From the NCBI GenBank assembly GCA_037042915.1, contig CM073200.1, forward strand, positions 2,662,832-2,726,831: a stretch of DNA of 64,000 nt, read 5' to 3'. Below, piece after piece: positions 1 through 11,619 of this stretch (position 1 is the first letter of the stretch; every line of letters begins with the position of its first letter). The DNA comes from Auricularia sp. M13. Taxonomy: Eukaryota; Basidiomycota; Agaricomycetes; Auriculariales; Auriculariaceae. Both the position numbers and the translations under genes were made by a program. The notes under the pieces are model-generated. The model worked only from the letters and a program-made list of their open reading frames with translations. It searched no databases and had not been told where the DNA came from.

Positions 1-1
1 C

Positions 2-1545
2 CTCATCCCCGAGCTCGAGCGCAAGCTGCCCAAGGAAGCCGACTTCGAGCGCGGCCAGGGCTCCGGCGCGTTCGAGATGCTCCATGGGCGCGTCACGAGC
101 GACGATGTGGCCCGCGTTGTGGCGCGCGCGACGGGCGTGCCGGTGCAGAGCCTCATGCGCGGCGAGAGGGAGAAACTGGTGCATGTATGTTGTCGACGCA
201 TCTTCCTGACATACGTGCTGATGCATTCCTTAATTTTTCTAGATGGAGGATGCGCTGCGGCAGCGGGTTGTTGGACAAGACCACGTCGTGGCCCAGGTCA
301 GCGACGCAGTCCGCATCTCGCGTGCAGGGCTGCAGAACCCGTCGCGGCCCATCGCCAGTTTCCTCTTCATGGGTCCTACTGGCGTGGGCAAGACCGAGCT
401 CACGAAAGCGTTGGCCGAATTTTTGTACGACGACGAGAAGCGTGGCTTGTGAGTTTCCTCTCCCTCGTCTGTCAAATCCCGGGCTCATGATTCCAGGATC
501 ACGATCAACATGACCGAGTACCACGAACGGCATACTATCTCTCGTCTCATTGGTTCTGCGCCTGGCTACGTAGGATACGACGAGGGCGGTGAGTCCCAAG
601 GTCAAGTTCTAAGATGCCCGTGCTGACGTGCTTCTAGGACAGCTTACCGAGGCAGTAAGGAGGAAGCCTTATGGTACGTCGCATACTATGGTTGACAGGT
701 TAGTTTCTGACTCAGCGTAGCTGTCATCCTTTTGGACGAGCTTGAGAAGGCCCATCCTGTATGTCCAGCGCGCATCATTGACGAAAGCTGACGGCGAAAC
801 AGGACGTGGCCATGATTCTTCTGCAAATCTTGGACGAAGGGTCGTTGACCGATAGCCATGGACGTCGGGTTGACTTCAAGGTCAGTGCATCCACGCCGTC
901 GAAGCTTCCAAACTCTGACCATGCCTGCAGAACACACTCATCATCGCGACGTCCAATCTGGGCTCAGACATCCTCGCCAAGCCGACCGCGACCAACTCAG
1001 AAGGCGAAGTGACGCCGGACGCACGCGCAGCCGTCATCGCCGCCGCGCAGGCGTACTTCCCGCCGGAGCTGCTGAACCGGCTGGACGCGCAGGTGGTTTT
1101 CAACAAACTCTCGCGCCCGGCGCTGCTCGACGTCGTATCGCTGCGCCTGCGCGACGTGCAGACGCGTCTGCAGCCGCGCGGCATCACGCTCAATGTGGAC
1201 GCTGCCGCGCGCGCATGGCTTGCGCATGCGGGATACTCGGAGATCTATGGCGCGCGCGCCATCGCGCGCACCGTGCGCGAGCACGTCACGAACCCTCTTG
1301 CGCAGAAGCTGCTGGCGGGCACCATTCGGTAAGCACAGTAGGTCGGTTGTCGCATTCTGTCTGAGCTGACCGCTTGCATTGCCAGCGACCATGACGAAGT
1401 GTTCGTCACTCGTAACGAAACCAGCAACGGACTGTCCATAAAGGACAACCACCCGGCCGATAAGCAGGCCGCATCGCGATCCATCACCGAGTTTGCTCGC
1501 TCTGCGGAGGAAGACGAGGCGGACGACGAGGACCGCGTCCACTAA
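2..1545 (+). CDS. ClpB/Hsp104-family AAA+ disaggregase (Hsp78-like), C-terminal part
   Basis: Exons at 2-184, 243-448, 497-588, 638-673, 721-758, 803-880, 931-1328 and 1386-1545 join in one phase. The 5' part lies outside the window. The product is the second half of a ring-forming ATPase that threads aggregated protein through its pore. Visible in order: the end of the middle domain, the VVGQDHVV and SRAGL motifs that open AAA-2, Walker A GPTGVGKT, a pore-loop region [13 protein letters not shown], Walker [13 protein letters not shown], sensor-1 TSN, and the small C-terminal domain with [20 protein letters not shown] and the missing long acidic Hsp104 tail favour a mitochondrial Hsp78/ClpB type, although the protein ends in a short acidic stretch (EEDEADDED). 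The family is certain; Hsp78 versus Hsp104 cannot be settled without the N-terminus. Confidence 0.93.
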
Positions 1546-1851
1546 AACGACCAATACCGGAACTGAAACTTAGGATATCACTCTAGAACTACTCACCGCT
1601 CACATGTATCGTTATTAAGCTCTGGTCAAAGGATGAAGGTGTAAAATACATAAACTGACTGATAGAATGATTCGATGAAGTCGCTGCTAGCATTGGCGGA
1701 ATCAGATAGGCTTGTCTCATGCCATGATGTTGGACCCTTGCCCGGGACCGATGTCGCTGCTCCTTCACTCGCCTGCGCGCTTGGAGCCGCCACTAGTCTT
1801 ATTCCTCGAGACGCTGTGCGCGTAGTCTAGTCTCACTTGCACCCGGTTTGA

Positions 1852-2239
1852 TGGAGGTCCCGGTTCGCGGAAAGGTCCGGTGAACCTTATATCTCGACCC
1901 ACTTGAATGTACGCTCCTCCAGACATACCGACTTGATTTTATGCGGGATCTGTTGAGAAGGGCTGTATGTGCCTTAATATCCAGGAAATTGTGCTGAAAT
2001 GGTTGTGTGAGGTGGTTCCGGCAAGTCGGCTCATCCGTTAAGTCCGGAGCAGGCCAGCAATCCTCTACCCACGTCCTATTTCTCTTGACACTGGATCCAA
2101 TAAAATTTCTATGTAAATTCTGTATAAAGGAATCAAAAAACATTGTTCTATTCAGAATTAGCTTATCCCTGCTCCCAAGGCTGCAAAGCTTTCCGGGTAG
2201 AAATAAGGTTCAGCGGTAATGGCCGAACCGGGACCTCCA
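1852..2239. repeat. Possible MITE-like element with terminal inverted repeats
   Basis: The 16 bases at 1852-1867 (tggaggtcccggttcg) are the exact reverse complement of 2224-2239. The match continues inward imperfectly to a shared gaacctta block, giving arms of roughly 38 bp around a non-coding interior. I see no clear target-site duplication and no transposase, so a non-autonomous DNA transposon relic is an inference. A chance inverted repeat is unlikely at this length. Confidence 0.5.
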
Positions 2240-2310
2240 GTCTGGCGCTCGCAATTCGGAGCAGACTCTACATCACGGATCGAGTTTCATCCGTACTAGA
2301 GTCCGCAACG

Positions 2311-2424
2311 GAGACTAATCCTTACCGACCCTTCGCGTGTCTTGTTCTTTCGTGGCATGCGCAAGCGGATTATGCTGTGTTACCTCACGAAGGAACTCAC
2401 GGATCTCATCTCTCGTGTATGTAC
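2311..2424 (+). repeat. Exon-like fragment, copy A (recurs at 53.4 kb)
   Basis: This segment matches 53413-53531 read on the minus strand, including two 20-base blocks that are identical (one encoding the core of RGMRKRI). Both copies can be read as FRGMRKRIMLCYLTKELTDL / LRGMRKRILLCYLTMELMSL-like peptide and both end at a plausible splice donor (tctcgt|gtatgt). I do not recognise the family. It looks like one exon of a multicopy gene left as a solo fragment. Confidence 0.55.
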
Positions 2425-3279
2425 ACGACCGTACCTGCCGTCAGCAAATCATGCTTATCACCACCCAGCTACCCAATTCGTCCACGACAGACCTGCCTCG
2501 CTTGCCGGACTCGGCGTTGTTCACATCGCCTCTGCTACACCCGAAACCCAACACTGATGCCGCCCGCACGCAACAGTCGACCAGTCTTAATGGCATGCGC
2601 AAGCGTCTGTAACTGGCTACGCCGCGAATACCTCGGAATAGCCGGGCGTGCCAACGACAGTCTGTGTTGACATCCTTCTGAAGATAATGTGTATACTGTT
2701 AGCCAAGATGATAGCAAAATGTATCCGGTTATGGTCCCTATGTGAACTGCCACACGGAATCGTCTACTTTGTTACATGTTGTCGGGAGGCAAGCATGACA
2801 GTATCATCCTGGCCGTCTGGTCCCCGTGTGCGCCGTTCGACAGTGCTGGAAATGTTTGGATACAAGATATCGCTCCACGTATACTTCGTGCACAAAGGGC
2901 GTACATACAATCTACAGGGTTAGCCAATTCAAATGATTCAATGATTGGACGCTTAGCGTTTAGCGAGCTGCTCGACACCGGTAGACAATTTGCTCATTAG
3001 TTTTGCTGAGGGTGCTGGGAAGGAGCTTGCAATAAAGTTAGGAATATCGCGAGAATGCCACCAGGACGGAACAGAATGATCACACCAGCATGATCCAAGA
3101 CGTCTGCTTACCCCGAAATGGAGCACAGCATTGACGCAAGTCGACTCCTACACGTCGAGAATTCCTGAAGCATGTTAACGAGTATAGAACAGGTAGTAGG
3201 CTACAGAGCCAGAAGGTATCGCAGGGCTACATACAAGTAAAAACAACCTACAGAATTACCATGCATACAATTCTTGAGG

Positions 3280-6200
3280 TTATCGCGCGGGCAGCTCCAT
3301 GTTCGTTGGCCGCGGCGGCGCATTCTTCTTCTTCGGCGCTCGCTTCTTCGCAGGCTTCCCACTCGCGGCAGCAGACACCAGACGAAGAGACTCAGCTTCC
3401 TCCGCCTGGATGCGCGCCTCCTCCGCCTGCCACCACCGCAGAAACTCGGCCTCCTGCTGCCGCTCGGCCTCGCGCTGGGTCTCCTCAGCTTGGATCTCCC
3501 GAAGACTGGCCTTGGGCTTGGTCGGTCCGGCGTTGCGGTCGCGCTCCTGCTGCTGGATGGCGGCGAAGGACATGACACCCGAGGCCGTCATCGGCGCGAC
3601 TTGCGGTAGGGCAGGCGCCCAAGCAGGCCCACGCTGCCCACTGCAAGACATGAGTACACATTGAGAATCGCGAACTCGACGTGACTCACGAGACACGACG
3701 AATGTTGAGTGTCGGGCTTGGTGGACGACGCGGCGGGGGTGATATCGTCGGCCCCAGCGTGCCTCCAGATCGAGGAACGGACGGTGATGAACTCGACTGC
3801 CGCGCCATCGGCACTGGCACCGCTGGGCGAGACTGACTCAGACCAGAGGGCGAAACCGAAGCAGCCGCAGCTTGTCGAGACGCTCCTGGCGATGGCCTGG
3901 TACTACCGCTATCGGGGGACCGCATCGCAGACGCGCTCGTCCCAGGAGTCCCAGGCGCGCGGCCCGGAAGAGGCGTAGTGGGAGGTGCGGCTGTGGCCCG
4001 CCATGCAGGCCCAGCAACACCGGCTGCCGAGGGCGAATCTTGAGACAGACGCGACCTGTCCTGCGGACTTCCTCTTGCCATACGTTCAGATGAAGGCATC
4101 TTCGACGGGCCAGGAATCGCGCGTGCTTTGACGCTCTGCGTTTCGGCCATAATCTCCCTTAAGCCAGACCTGATGGAAATGTCGGTCAATAAACAGGCAG
4201 GCAAGAATAAACTGTACGCACTTCTGAGCGGCAGGCAACGCTACCATTTTCCACGCCACCGGAGCAGCAGTAGGCGGCGACCCCGCAACAGGCGTAGTGG
4301 GCTGCGGACCAGGCGTCGCAAGAGCACCCTGCGGCTCCTCGTCCATCTCGAAGATTTCGTCGCCTCCCGGGACGCGGTAGTCCGCAGGAACGACCGTCGG
4401 ACTCGTCAGCGGCGACACCGACGGCCGCAGACCGCCCGACTGCCGGCGCCCAAGGCCGGGCTGGATAGGCGACAACTTCGGCGACGCGCCAACACGCGAT
4501 GCGCGATGCGCGACGGACGAGCGCACCAACGGGCCCGGGATATCTTGCTCCTCGAGCCAGTCGGCCCATTTGGCGAGCAGCGCGTCCAGCGGTTCGAACG
4601 AGCGGACCCAGGGAGCTTTGGCGCGCTGGTAGGCGCGGACCGCAACGCCCAGACGCTTCACGACGTCGTGCTCGAGGCCGTCGAGTATGTGGCTATCCAG
4701 CATCGTCTCCATGTTGCGCGCGATGTAGCCCTGCACCGCGCGCACGAGCGGAGCGGCATAGTACATTGATGCGTCCGTGAGGATCGCGCATGCGTTCCAA
4801 ACGTTCACTTTACGCAAAATGGCAGATGAGCAAATAAGAATAAGTTTCTCTAGGAGCAGCTCGTCCTAAGACCCCACTCAAGTCAGCTCTCAGCCTCGAC
4901 AGACATAACGAGGCGACGCACCGCAACGGACAGGACCGAGAAGTAAAAATCTATCAACTCATTGTTGGACTTGACGAAATCTGCAAAGCGAGTCGGCATG
5001 CATTCAAACGAAAGCCACAGTGTAAACATACCTATATCCTGGAAGATCTCCTCGCCAACATCCGCGTAGAGGTAGCGCACGATGTAACTCATCTCGCGCC
5101 ACGCAAGATGCGGCATACTGACACGCAGCACATCGTTCCCGCCCTTCCCGCGGCGCAGCGCCGTCCAGTCCGGGTCGTCCAAGAACGCCGCAAAGAACGG
5201 CGACCTTGCGCGCAGCACAGCCGAGTGCACGCGGACCTCGCGGTCCCTCAGCTCGAGCACGACGTCCGCGACGTCCACCAGCTCCGCCGACGCGCGCGCC
5301 AGCGCCGTCGCGAGGCTCGGCGCGGGGCTGGGGAACACGCGCGACAGCGCGCGCTCGAGCTCCTCCATGCCCAGCGCGCGCGCGAGCGCCTGCACCTCGC
5401 CGCGCAGCTGCGCGGGCCGCACGCGCAGGTGCTTGTACGCCGCCTCCGTCGCCATCGCCACGCGCGGCTCCCACGCCAGGATGACCTCGTCCGTGTACAC
5501 GTACTCGAGCAGGACGAGCGCCGCGAGCGGCTGAACGCCAGAAAGCATGATCGTTGCGGTGGACGACTTGATCGAGACGTTCCCCACTGCATCGCGCGCG
5601 GGAGTGCCCGCCAGCACATTGCGCAGCGCCGGGCACCGCGCCAGCAGCACGACGAGGTGCGCAGGAAGTTGCACGTTGGAGCCCTGGACTTGCACCAAGA
5701 CGTCTCCGCCGTGACTAAAGTCATTCTTGTCGCGTTCCTCCTTCGAGCGGCTGCGCAGCTTGTCGAGGTAGTCGCACAGATACGCCACAACGGCCACGTC
5801 GCGGCGCACGCGCGCATCAATATCGTCGTCGTCCTCATCCTCGCCGGCCGCACGCGAAGTGACGATATGCGCCTGCGGCGTAAACACAATGCGCACGTTC
5901 CCGTGCCCGAGAACAGTCGGCGGACTCCTCGGCACGAGCGTCTTGCGTGGCCGGGTCGTTGTGCCCCAGTACGGCGCGACGCTGGCGATCTGCTCGGTAA
6001 ACGTCCGGCCCACGATGTCGATGGGATCAGGACGTGCGTCGACGCGAAGCGCGCCGAAGGACCCCGTCGGGCTCGCTGCGACGGCCACGATGCGCTGCAG
6101 GCTGGCAACGCGCTGGAACTTGGCAGGCTTGGAGAGGCCCTGCGCGGCCTTGATGCTCGGCTGGCGCATGAAGACATGGCCAGATTCGGTGCACAAGATG

Positions 6201-7992
6201 ATGGCGCCATCCAGTCCGAGAGCGACGTCCTAGTAGAATAAGCTATTGCGCAGTGGAACGGAAAGATTTCGCATACCTTGACAGTGCTAAATCGTTTCCG
6301 TGCATCCCATACACGCTGCGGCTTTACGGTTACGTTAGCGCGTTCCTTCGGTCCACCGTCGCTATCGGGTGCAGCGGGCAGGCTGAACGTAAACACCTCG
6401 CCCCAAGTAGACAGCGCGACAAAGCTGTTCTCGCAGCTGGCAACCTTGACTACGCTGGACTTGCGCGTTCCTGCGAAGCTGGCCATGCCGGCGGGGAATC
6501 CTTGCAACGGGAACGTGATCTTGAAGTGCGAGTCGCGTGTATAGCAAATGATCTCGGACGTGCGAAGAAGGCAGACCATCGCAGCATCCTATTGGGACGG
6601 TTCAACGAGCTAGCAAGTTGATACGCGTGTTGAACGCACCGAGAGTGAGACGGACGCGACCTCTTCTTCCAGCGTCGCGACACGGCGAGGAAGAATCTGG
6701 ATAGACTGATTGGACGTTCTGTCATATCCTACATAACGATTAGAACTTGGTCTGGGGGGGGGGTGGATCTTATCTGCGAACCGAGTTGCCCAGAGTTCGT
6801 CCCCCAGGTGTAGACGTGACCCTGCGAAGTCCAGCAGGCGCTGGCAGTCCGACACGCCGCCACGCCGTCGACCTGCTCCTTCCGCAAACTGCCAGCAATT
6901 TTCCTCGGGGCGGCTTGCACATCCGCCTGCGCGCCCTCGATAACGTAGCCGAGCTGGCCATGGCGGTTTGAGCCCCAGGAAAACACCTCACCAGCCGAGG
7001 TGACCGCAAGCGAGTGATCCTGGCCCAGCGCAATGGCTGCTACGTTGTGCGGCAGGGCGGCCAGCGGCGTCATGGCGTATTGAATTTGCAGGCTACCAGG
7101 CGCGGCTTGTGTGGGCCCGAGACGGCCGACCGACGCGATCCCACAGAGACGCAGGTTTCGTTGCGGCTCGGCCGTCAGAACGGCTGTATGATGCGTTAGC
7201 ATGGGGAATTCATCGAATCAATAGAACGCACCTGTGTGCAGACGAGCCATGACAACGGCGCGAGCAGGTACACTCGAAAACCTGCGTGTCACGTCCGCTT
7301 TGGCCTTCGCATCGTCGGGTGGGAGGTCCATAAGGTCGGGATAGCTGCGGTCGTCGGAATCGCCGTGACCGAGCGTGGAGTTGCTACAGACAGCACGCGG
7401 AGCATGAGCGCCCGGCCGCGCCACGTCTGCGCTTATGTGACGCACCGGTTTGTGCCCCAGGTGTAGACATCGCCGGGCAGGTCGCGCTCGGGGCTGGTGC
7501 CCTCGACAGTTGAGTTATAGAGGTCGAGGGCGGTGTAGCCCTCATAATCCTTGACCTGGAGGTCGACGTCGGGCCGCTGCAGCAGGAGCAGCCTGAAGCC
7601 ACGGTCAAAACGCAGGCTCAGCAGCACCGAGAGCACACGCACGCCGCCTCGATGTTCCCGACGTAGAGCGCGCGGTGCAGCGGCGTCCAGTGGCTCTCCG
7701 TGTCCTGGACGTTGAGCTGGATGGCCGGATGGGCCAGCAGCAGGCGCACGCATTCGAGCGCCGAGCGCTCCAGCGACGCGCAGGCGAGATGCAGCACGGT
7801 GCGGCCGAGCTCGTCGCGGGCGTTGATGTCGATGTTAAAGGAGAATCTGCCGCCGCCGCCGCCGCCGCCGCCGCCGCTGGAGCTCAGGGAGGCCGATGCT
7901 GGCTGCGGCTGGCTGGGGGTCCTGGCGGACTCGAGGATGCGCTGGAAGCGCTGCTGCTGGCCCGTGAGAAAGGCGACATGGAGCTGGCTCAT
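3280..7992 (-). CDS. IBtk-like protein: ankyrin, RCC1 and double BTB
   Basis: Eleven exons (7643-7992, 7446-7592, 7232-7383, 6782-7183, 6640-6728, 6277-6588, 5032-6229, 4922-4980, 4222-4865, 3690-4169, 3280-3640) keep phase and give 1397 aa, close to animal IBtk (about 1350). Order: ankyrin repeats (residues about 50-150, with a poly-Gly insert from a GCC/GGC run near 7850), RCC1 blades (155-480, with DVYTWGTNR, EVFSWGSNRHG and HVYTWGTN), a first BTB (about 650-770), a second BTB (about 770-950), then a Pro/Ser-rich tail with SLREIMAE and SLREIQAEE repeats. BTB proteins of this kind serve as CUL3 substrate adaptors; that role is inferred. The introns are 47-62 bp, and six donors are GTGCGT. 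Readable frames through the introns, for example after residue 902, are artefacts; splicing there restores FSVLSVADELLLEKLILI. Confidence 0.92.
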
Positions 7993-8854
7993 GCAAGGTC
8001 AGGACAGACGACTCGAGGCGTGCTCTGCGAAGGAAGCCGTCGTGACTGCTCCTCCGTATCGCGCGCGCGCCGTCTGGGATCGGTATCTGCTGGCGATAAC
8101 GGGTCTTATCTCCAGCGGAATAGGAATTCGGGGACTCTGAGAACGCGCAGATGGCTCTGGATGGGCGTGCGCAGGCGATGGGAGCGAAGAAACGGCCGAG
8201 GAAGGGGGCTTGGACGCCTGAGCGTGAGCTGGTTGCTGGTCTTAAGGCAAGAAGCGGCGCGAAGAGCCGACAAGCGCCCATCGAGTAATCCGATTCCGAA
8301 CCCCTTGATTCGCACGTTTGCAGCTTCAACGTGCGTTGAATTTCCCCTTCCGCAACGAATTCCCGCGTCTCCCAAGCCCAGCCTCCAATTTGCGTGAACC
8401 TTTCTCTGCTTTGGATGCTAGAATGCAACATCGGCCTCGAACTGCGACGACTCGGAGCATCTCCAAGCGAATCATGATACGCGTGAGTCAGTCTTGGGCA
8501 AACGTTCCCGGCGTTCTGACGAGTCCCGATGACTAGACATAGGCCCTCGGAGTGCAGTAGAACCGAGTTTTGAATCGACTAGCCACGGGAAGACCATGCC
8601 AGAAAAGAAGCGATTCAAGCCGCAGGATTCACCTGGGCACATATACAGCCAGAAGTGCGAGTCGTCCAGCATCCTTTGAGATTGAGCAGGGGCGTAGTCA
8701 TTGGCAAGACAGGGCGTCCGAACCACGATTGTAGTCACATTTGTCAACTTGAACCATGCTGCATGGCGGGCAGCCGATGCATATCATTGTCGCGTGCGAG
8801 ACGCGGAACGGTGGCGCAACAGCGTTGAAAGCGCACTGGCAACATCGCTAAAGG
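7993..8854. other. Intergenic region upstream of the IBtk-like gene
   Basis: It lies between the stop codon of the poly(A)-polymerase-like gene and the start codon of the IBtk-like gene (tandem, both minus). I see no further gene; the open frames here are short and have no family resemblance. It presumably holds the IBtk promoter and the neighbour's 3' UTR. Confidence 0.6.
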
Positions 8855-11236
8855 TCATCGCGACGAACGCGTCGAATCCGAAGTTGCTTCCCTCTTTGCC
8901 ACGCGGCTAGTGATGCGCAGAGAGTGCTCAACCACAGACCGCCGTTCAGCGAGCTTGGCCCGCATGCGTCCCACAATGCTGGGGGTCTGCACCACGCCGC
9001 CGCTCGGCATCGAGTCGGGGATGTCGGCCCCTCGAAGATAAAGATGCCACGAGTCCTCGCCTTCTCCCTCCTGCACCAAGTGACGCGAATTAGCCGCCTC
9101 TTCCTCGCGTGCCTTCCGCGTCTGTTTCAGTGTCGGTGTCTTCTCGGCGTATATGACCTCGACGGCCTGCTCGAGCAAGTCGTGCACGCCCGCGCCTGCG
9201 TCGATCGCGTCGTCCGCCGCCGCGCAAACCTGCATGAACTTCTCCATATCTTCCAGCCTCGTGTTTCGCGTGGTATTCTGCACAAACCCCACATGTATCA
9301 ATCAATCAATGAAGGGGGAGCATGAGACTTGATCTCACGCACTCGGACGTAGCTGCCGGTCAACGGGTCGACGACGGCGACCGGGAAGTCCATCGTGGTA
9401 GACAGGTCGGGCGTCCTGCGCAGCATCCACTTGATCGCCTTCTGGAATTTCAGCCAATGGATCGGGGCGTCCCTGCGGACCAAGTAATGGTCGGACAACA
9501 GCCTGTGGTCGGTCCTGAGCTTCGCGTTGTCGAGGTGCTGGACGACGTCGCGGTCGTCCGACGAGCGGCCGCGCCAGACCGCGCCGCCGTCTCGCACGCT
9601 CACGGCCCATTCGTGGAACGGAAACTGCGCCCAGAATCTGCAACGTGTAAGTGAGCACTAAACACAGGGCATCGCAGAAAACGGAACGGCGAAGAAACTG
9701 ACTGGAAGAATCCTTGCAGCAATTCGCTGAGACTCGTATCCCGGAAACCCGGGCGCAGCTGCAATAATTCTCGCGCCCTCAACCAGTCCTGCACAGGCTC
9801 GGAGGTGAAGGACAGGAACCTGACGTCCATTGGGACTCTCCACTTTTCGTTTTTCGTGGGCATATACCACCAAATCCGCGGATTGCCCACATCGTCACCG
9901 GACGAAATGAATGTCTCGGGCAGAGACGACGCCTGAGCCAGCAGCTTGTCTACGACGGGCGCGCTGATACGACTCGCGATGTCCTCCTCGGAAACCCGCT
10001 GAGCAAGGGGGACGAATGGCGCCTGCAAATTAGGCAGCATCCTCATCACCTCAAGGGATCGTTCAGTCTGAGAGCATCGAACTACGACAAATTACGGAGC
10101 TTACCTGCAAGTATGCGATCACCAACAGAGAGATTGTGTACTCGCTGAACGGAAACCGCAGCACATCCACCCTCCCGTTGTTGCGAATGCGCGTAAGTCT
10201 GTATAAGTTGTGGGACTCAAACCATGATTGCAGGAAGGCCACCATGGGCGCGATATTCCGGTTGAGAGAGACGTAAGTTTTGATGAGCTGCGAAGCATAT
10301 ATCGCTTCGGCATTCAACGCTAGTTCGCATATTATCGGAGGGTCCGTAGGAGCCGTAGCCCTGACTAGTTGCGCACATGAGCAGAGTCGCAGTCGAGTGG
10401 GAAGAACGGCGGACCACTGGCAATGCGGTCAGGCGGATTATTAGCGAACACATTCGCAAATTCAAGTTCTTTGAGGAATTTAGCCGCAATTCTGCGGCAA
10501 ACGTGAGACCGGTTTGCGCTGAACGAGTGGCCGGAACGCACCCGACGCTGTAAGGAGCTGTCAGGGACGTTAGTAAAAGTTCACGAGCTGTATGTACGGC
10601 TTACGATGTAGCCCCTCTTCCGCCTCCGAATTCTTGTTGGTCGGTTCCCACCCGGAGGGCATTCGGGGGTCCTGACAGGATCCTCGTCAATGAATCTGGC
10701 CAGAGTGAAGCACGGGGACGTACAGCAATGGTGAGCTGGAGGTCAGCGCCCGCGCGATCGAGGCCACATGCGACGCTTCCAACGGGCTTCACTGCGTGTG
10801 GAAGCTGCAGAAAGCCGCGCTGCTTCCCGTAATCATCTATGGCTTGCTGGAATTTTGCGAGGGCTTCTTTTCTGGCGTCGAGCTCGTCCTGACTGGGTCG
10901 TGTGCGCTACAAAATAGGTAACACGATGAGCGGATTTGGTCGACTATTACACAAGCGTACAAGAAAGTGTGCCTGTAGCTGCTCATCGAGTGTTCCTTTC
11001 TCAACGTGCGAATCTGCTGCGCTGGTGGTCGTTGAATATTGTAGCCCGTACAAGTTCGATGTTGCATGGTGCGCGTGAGCACGAGTATTCAAAGTAGAGT
11101 GCGCAGAGTGGGTGCGCAGACAGCGCGCACCGCTAGCGGTCGTGTGCAAGCGTGGGCCAGTGAACGAAGAGCAAGGCGACACCAGCTTCGCAAGCAGGAG
11201 CCGTAAGGCTAGTCTACGCTTCAGATGCGCAGACAT
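8855..11236 (-). CDS. Non-canonical poly(A) polymerase-like protein (NTase fold plus PAP-associated domain), probably mitochondrial
   Basis: Eight exons (10961-11236, 10724-10906, 10598-10671, 10452-10557, 10105-10416, 9703-10049, 9343-9637, 8855-9277) give 671 aa. The first 25 residues are Arg/Leu-rich without acidic residues, like a mitochondrial presequence. A Pol-beta-type NTase core follows: PVGSVACGLDRAGADLQL (about residues 131-150), then CELALNAEA, then LIKTYVSLNRNIAPMVAFLQ, FPFSEYTISLLVIAYLQ and the PAP-associated segment LLQGFFQFWAQFPF. Where active enzymes have D-x-D this protein shows D-L-Q, so catalytic competence is doubtful. Two introns are very short (10417-10451, 35 bp; 10558-10597, 40 bp, with a TACTAAC branch site). 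The call rests on fold motifs; the substrate is unknown. Confidence 0.8.
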
Positions 11237-11619
11237 CGGGATTTAACCAAGAACGCGACAAAAAGAATTCGGAATCCTGGTCAGGCTGGACCTGTCAGTG
11301 TGGATGTTGCTGGGGAAGAGACATGACCTATTTTACTTCCGCACGGATGCTTCTGCAACCGTGCAGACGCGACAACACCAGGTGGGCCATAAAAAATTGA
11401 AGACCTCATCGGAAGCATAAAAATATATATCTCTTATTCCTAAGCCCCACGTAAGATATGATTTTTTTGGGCCGCCGGTGTCAACTTGCAGAACTTGTTT
11501 GTTACCGGGGGCAACGCGATTCTAATGTCCGCCACGTTCCGTTGTCACGGCAGTTTTCAGCCCCATTCCATGAATCGCGTTGGAAGCGATGAGCCCGCCT
11601 ACATCAGTCATAGGCGTTG
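11237..11619. other. Divergent promoter region
   Basis: It separates two divergently transcribed genes (minus poly(A)-polymerase-like, plus tail-anchored protein). It contains an AT-rich patch with taaaaatatata near 11416. No gene is visible. Confidence 0.5.

Larger units (their letters stand above)
1546..3279. other. Intergenic region with two repeat traces
   Basis: No gene could be supported. The stretch separates the 3' end of the disaggregase gene from the 3' end of the IBtk-like gene (convergent). It holds a 16-bp perfect inverted repeat enclosing about 390 bp and an exon-like fragment that recurs near 53.4 kb; both are listed separately. The 14-bp string ggcatgcgcaagcg from that fragment occurs once more near 2592. 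Confidence 0.7.

Noticed and set aside
4883-6196. Uninterrupted frame running past the BTB region to a stop at 4883
   Set aside because: The last residues come from reading an intron. Splicing at 4922/4865 gives the family sequence ADELLLEKL.
5108-6241. Long antisense open frame (377 codons) opposite the IBtk-like gene
   Set aside because: It is a shadow of GC-rich coding sequence, rich in R, A and H with no domain. The minus frame has BTB motifs and consistent splicing.
7847-7878. GCC/GGC microsatellite as a CRISPR or regulatory repeat
   Set aside because: It lies in the first exon of the IBtk-like gene and encodes poly-Gly in frame.
10321-10500. An alternative frame in the poly(A)-polymerase-like gene containing PLDCDSAH, which looks like the third catalytic Asp
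   Set aside because: That frame cannot be joined in phase to the downstream exon. The frame leading into CELALNAEA is open and continuous.
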